Source of the DNA: an uncultured Alphaproteobacteria bacterium | GTDB taxonomy: Bacteria > Pseudomonadota > Alphaproteobacteria > Rickettsiales > UBA1997 | Length of the DNA stretch: 25,115 bases | Reading direction: 5' to 3' | Assembly (NCBI GenBank): GCA_903927415.1 | Contig: CAIYMZ010000106.1 | Span: 1 to 25,115, forward strand | Part shown: piece by piece, positions 22,510 to 25,115 of the stretch | Layout of the letters: each line of letters starts with the position of its first letter | Numbering within the stretch: the stretch's first letter is position 1 | Program-made: the position numbers and the translations under genes | Notes under the pieces: generated by a model | Seen by the model: only the letters and a program-made list of their open reading frames with translations | Database searches by the model: none | What the model was told of the DNA's origin: nothing

Positions 22510-22842
22510 ATGAAAAAACTTTTCACCGTAATCACCGCTTTATCCTTGTCCCTCGCGGCTTCACAAACATTCGCTGCCGAAAAAGAATTTTTAGTTCAAA
22601 TTAAAAATCACAAATTCGAGCCTGAAAAAATCACGGTTCCCGCTGGCGAAAAATTCAAATTAATCGTCGAAAATCTCGACAAAACTTTGGAAGAATTTGA
22701 AAGCGTGGATTTGAAAAAAGAAAAGTTGGTCGGCGGCGGGAAGAAAATTACGATTGTCGTCAGCCCACTGAAATCAGGCGAATACAAGTTTTTTGGAGAT
22801 TTTCACCAGAAGACAGCGCAGGGGAAATTAATTGTAGAGTGA
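22510..22842 (+). CDS. periplasmic cupredoxin-like protein (iron-permease-associated type)
   Basis: The 110-residue protein has a clear signal peptide (MKKLFTVITALSLSLAASQT FAA, cleavage near 22) and one cupredoxin_1-type beta-barrel: FLVQIKNHKFEPEKITVPAG, EKFKLIVENLDKT, EEFES, VVSPLKSGEYKFFGDFHQKT and AQGKLIVE. The EEFES/GDFHQ pattern is that of the small cupredoxins found beside FTR1 iron permeases rather than blue-copper electron carriers, which would have a Cys ligand. No permease gene follows here; the next sequence is a short doubtful frame, then a palindromic repeat and waaA. Role in periplasmic iron handling is inferred from the family. Confidence 0.85.
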   Translation: MKKLFTVITALSLSLAASQTFAAEKEFLVQIKNHKFEPEKITVPAGEKFKLIVENLDKTLEEFESVDLKKEKLVGGGKKITIVVSPLKSGEYKFFGDFHQKTAQGKLIVE

Positions 22843-22940
22843 AAAATATGAGTAGAGCAGAAAAAATTTTTAAAGGAGTTGTTGCAACAGTAATCGGCAC
22901 ACTCGGACTTTTTGCCAAAAGAGATTACGACCCACAGCTG

Positions 22941-23006
22941 GACGGGGTTTGTAACCCCGTCCACACGTTCAGTTCAAAAGTGAACAGAAAGACGGCATTA
23001 CAAACC
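22941..23006. repeat. palindromic repeat, GTTTGTAACCC family, copy 2
   Basis: Left arm GACGGGGTTTGTAACCCCGT, right arm GACGGCATTACAAACC, with a loop containing GTTCAGTTCAAAAGTGAAC. It is related to the element at 3171-3252. The stop codon and last residues of waaA lie in its right arm. Confidence 0.7.
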
Positions 23007-24269
23007 CATCTCCCCCGCCATCTCCCCCACCATCTCCCCCACAATCTTCTCCGCAATATTTTCAGAATTTTTGATCACGTTTGAAGCCTTGTCCGCCAAG
23101 GCTTTTCCGAGCTGCTCATCTTGCAAAAATTTCCGCACTTCACCGATTAATTTTTCCTGCGAATCAACAATCACGCAGGCATTTTTTTCAGCTAAATTTT
23201 GGTAAATTTCTTTGAAGTTGAAGACGTGCGAACCAGAAATTACAGCACAACCGAGCTTGATTGGTTCGAAAGGATTGTGGCCGCCGACTTCAACAAGTGA
23301 ACCGCCGAGAAAAGTAAAATCGGCGAGGGAATAAAAAGTTCCGAGTTCGCCGAGTGTGTCGGCGAGGTAGATTTCTGTAGCGCTCGCGATCTTTTCATTT
23401 TTGCTGCGCTGCGCGAATTTTTTCTCCGCGAATAGGTTTTTTATTTCGTCAGCGCGATTGGGGTGACGTGGAATTAGGATCGTGAGCAGATCGGGAAATT
23501 CTTTTTTTAAAGTTTGGTGCGCCGCGATTACGATCTCCTCTTCGCCCTTGTGGGTGCTGGCGGCAACGAAGATTTTTCTGCTGCCGATTTGCGATTTTAA
23601 TTCGTCCAATTTCGCCACGTCGCAGGTCAAATTTTGCGCCTGAGATTTCAGATTTCCGAAAAATAAAATTTCCTGATTGGTCAATTTTTCGAAACGATTT
23701 TTGTCGTCAGAAGTTTGCGCAAAAATTTTGGTAAATTGATCAAAAATTTTGAAGCCAAACATGCGAGCAATGCGCCATTTTTTTGCCGATTTTTCTGACA
23801 TTCTGGCATTGACCAGAAACGTCGCAGCGCCTGATTTGCGCGCTTCAAAAATAAGGTTCGGCCAGATTTCTGATTCAACAAAAATCGCTGCACGCGGACG
23901 CCAAAAATCTAGAAAATTTTTCACGCAAAAAAATGAATCGACAGGAAGAAATTGGTGAATGACGCGACCGCGAAAATCAGGAATTTTTTGTGCAAGAATT
24001 GCCGCAGAAGTTAGTGTCGTCGTTGTGAATAAAATCGAAATATTTGGCGAAGATTTTAGCAGCTCTTCAACGAGAATTAGCGACGAATTTGTTTCGCCGA
24101 CGCTAACAGCGTGAAGCCAGACCAGCTCGCCTTCGACACGTGGTTGCGTCGGATTTCCAAATCGCTCTTTCAAACGCTTTTTATCCTCTTTTTTTTTGGC
24201 AACGCGGTAGAAGAGGTAGAGTTCGATGAAAGGAAAAAGAAGGACTGAAAGGATGCGGTAAACTAACAT
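22998..24269 (-). CDS. waaA: Kdo transferase WaaA (KdtA)
   Basis: WaaA transfers Kdo onto lipid A precursor at the cytoplasmic face of the inner membrane. The 423-residue GT-B enzyme has an N-terminal membrane anchor (MLVYRILSVLLFPFIELYLF), then family landmarks LVWLHAVSVGETNSS, a TTTT segment, FLPVDSFFCVKNFL, VESEIWPNLI, RMSEKSAKKW, the donor-side VAASTHKGEEE, LIPRHPNR, and GGSLVEVGGHNPFEP. Its C-terminus ends in the 4-residue repeats GEMVGEMAGEMG, and the stop comes from a palindromic element, so the tail has been altered by repeats. It directly follows the ubi hydroxylase gene with no spacing and is probably co-transcribed with it. Confidence 0.94.
   Translation of the reverse strand: MLVYRILSVLLFPFIELYLFYRVAKKKEDKKRLKERFGNPTQPRVEGELVWLHAVSVGETNSSLILVEELLKSSPNISILFTTTTLTSAAILAQKIPDFRGRVIHQFLPVDSFFCVKNFLDFWRPRAAIFVESEIWPNLIFEARKSGAATFLVNARMSEKSAKKWRIARMFGFKIFDQFTKIFAQTSDDKNRFEKLTNQEILFFGNLKSQAQNLTCDVAKLDELKSQIGSRKIFVAASTHKGEEEIVIAAHQTLKKEFPDLLTILIPRHPNRADEIKNLFAEKKFAQRSKNEKIASATEIYLADTLGELGTFYSLADFTFLGGSLVEVGGHNPFEPIKLGCAVISGSHVFNFKEIYQNLAEKNACVIVDSQEKLIGEVRKFLQDEQLGKALADKASNVIKNSENIAEKIVGEMVGEMAGEMGL
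23007..23042 (-). repeat. 12-bp tandem repeat at the 3' end of waaA
   Basis: Three units of CATCTCCCCCRC (plus strand), then a degenerate fourth, encode the GEMV/GEMA/GEMG tail of WaaA. The array abuts the right arm of the GTTTGTAACCC element. Confidence 0.9.
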
Positions 24270-25115
24270 TTAAAAACCACCTGCAGATTTAATAAAAAAC
24301 TTTTTCAACTTCGGAATTTTATTCACAACACCAAGTCCGAAGTCGCGTAGCAAGCCGATCGACAGGCTTTTGGTTTCGAACAAGGAATTCAAAATATCAG
24401 TCGCAACAATCATTTTCCTCGCCTCGGATTTTGCTTTTTTATTGTAAGCCTCAATCAAGCTTTGACTTGAGAAATCGGGATTATTTTTGATCAAATCACG
24501 CAATATTTTTATTCCGACAATCGCCAAATTAAATCCCTGCCCTGCGATTGGATGCACGCCACAAGCAGCGTCACCGATCAGTAACATTTTTTCGTGGTAA
24601 AATTTTTCGGCCTCAATCGCGATTAGCGGGTAAGAAAATTTTTCCGAAATCACTTCAACTTTTCCTAAAATATTTTCCATTTTTTTTGTCAGCTGCTGCA
24701 AAAAATTTTCTTCGTCTAAATTTAAAATTGCCTGCGCCACCTGATTTGGCGCGATCCAAACGATTGAGGAATGATTTGGATTTTGGAAAGGCAAAATCGC
24801 CAGCGGCCCACCGGGTAAAAATTTTTCGTGAGCAATATTTTCGTGTGGATGTTGGTGAGAAATGTTGAAGACGATTGCAGTTTGGTGGTAATTTTTTACG
24901 GTGGTGTGAATTTGGTAGAGCTCGCGGAGCTTAGAGAATCGGCCGTCGCAGGCGAGGAGGAGTTTGGAATTAATTATTTCTTTGTTGTTGAGTTTTATTT
25001 GAACTTTTGAATTTGCGATTGGACCCCGCAACAAGTGCGGGGTGACAAGGGGAGAGTGCGGGGTGACAAGGGGAGAGTGCGGGGTGACAAGGGGAGAGTG
25101 CGGGGTGACAAGGGG
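24270..25115 (-). CDS. UbiH-family FAD hydroxylase, 5' end off the window
   Basis: This is the C-terminal part (about 281 residues visible) of a flavin monooxygenase of the UbiH/UbiF/UbiL group, which hydroxylates the ring of ubiquinone precursors. Seen are KLLLACDGRFSKLRE (the GADG-like motif, here ACDG) and LIGDAACGVHPIAGQGFNLA, the FAD-binding motif, in which Cys-Gly replaces the usual Ala-His. The N-terminal Rossmann motif lies outside. The frame stays open through the repeats at 25021-25115 (PLVTPHS units, then HLLRGP) to the window edge, so the gene is probably longer than a start inside the repeat would suggest. It abuts waaA downstream. Confidence 0.85.
   Translation of the reverse strand, partial: PLVTPHSPLVTPHSPLVTPHSPLVTPHLLRGPIANSKVQIKLNNKEIINSKLLLACDGRFSKLRELYQIHTTVKNYHQTAIVFNISHQHPHENIAHEKFLPGGPLAILPFQNPNHSSIVWIAPNQVAQAILNLDEENFLQQLTKKMENILGKVEVISEKFSYPLIAIEAEKFYHEKMLLIGDAACGVHPIAGQGFNLAIVGIKILRDLIKNNPDFSSQSLIEAYNKKAKSEARKMIVATDILNSLFETKSLSIGLLRDFGLGVVNKIPKLKKFFIKSAGGF
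25021..25115 (-). repeat. GGACCCCGC element with 21-bp tandem array inside the ubi gene
   Basis: The inverted end GGACCCCGCAACAAGTGCGG is followed by at least three 21-bp units (GTGCGGGGTGACAAGGGGAGA) reaching the window edge. The unit is seven codons long (HSPLVTP on the coding strand). The other inverted end, and the true array length, lie outside. Confidence 0.9.

Larger units (their letters stand above)
22848..23084 (+). pseudogene. doubtful small frame or truncated gene after the cupredoxin
   Basis: The first about 30 codons from the ATG at 22848 (MSRAEKIFKGVVATVIGTLG, then LFAKRDYDP) look protein-like, with a short hydrophobic helix. From about 22941 the frame runs through a palindromic repeat and then antisense to the end of waaA, which is not plausible coding sequence. 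It may be a small gene cut off by the repeat. I see no family match. Confidence 0.3.

Noticed and set aside
25032..25034. TTG at 25034 as the start of the ubi hydroxylase
   Set aside because: It lies inside the palindromic repeat; the frame stays open upstream and the FAD-binding N-terminus would be missing.

Overview
The window looks like the chromosome of an AT-rich alphaproteobacterium, probably one of the reduced or host-associated lineages (Rickettsiales/Holosporales-like). The evidence is a CobS-type ATPase closely matching the alphaproteobacterial consensus, a RuvAB, XerD, LipB, Der, RadA and HtpG core of alphaproteobacterial type, a Kdo transferase for LPS, a ubiquinone-type flavin hydroxylase, many tail-to-tail gene overlaps, and palindromic repeats placed inside housekeeping genes as in Rickettsia. 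No rRNA or tRNA gene is present, so the placement is inference.

Layout. 1-1685: the end of a MITE-like repeat, trpC, then a higBA-type toxin-antitoxin pair on the minus strand with a promoter/operator. 1686-6055: der, an orphan cobS, then a minus-strand operon of a small membrane protein, xerD and an unknown coiled-coil protein linked by 4-bp overlaps. 6077-9610: a periplasmic BepA-like M48 protease and htpG, converging on a second MITE-like repeat. 9798-15199: an unknown Ala-rich protein, lipB, and a ruvA/ruvB operon into which an AlbA_2/ATPase-type gene has been inserted. 15305-19441: coaBC, broken by one in-frame TAG, and a minus-strand pair of aminopeptidase P and an unknown protein. 19528-22191: radA with a clear terminator, and a DUF1016_N-SNase fusion nuclease. 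22195-25115: a third MITE-like copy, a cupredoxin without its usual iron permease, waaA, and the 3' part of a UbiH-family gene running off the window.

The most striking content is the repeat load. At least five unrelated palindromic families occur between genes and also in frame inside der, htpG (twice), coaBC, the aminopeptidase P gene (twice), radA and the ubi hydroxylase gene, and one supplies the stop codon of waaA. One family encodes essentially the same 30-residue peptide in two unrelated proteins. Another carries tandem arrays in its loop whose period is 51 or 21 bp (multiples of three) inside genes but 17 bp between genes. This resembles the Rickettsia palindromic elements in principle, but the sequences and the number of families differ from what I know.

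Almost no gene start here has a recognisable Shine-Dalgarno sequence, and three unrecognised proteins share short glycine-rich C-terminal tails.
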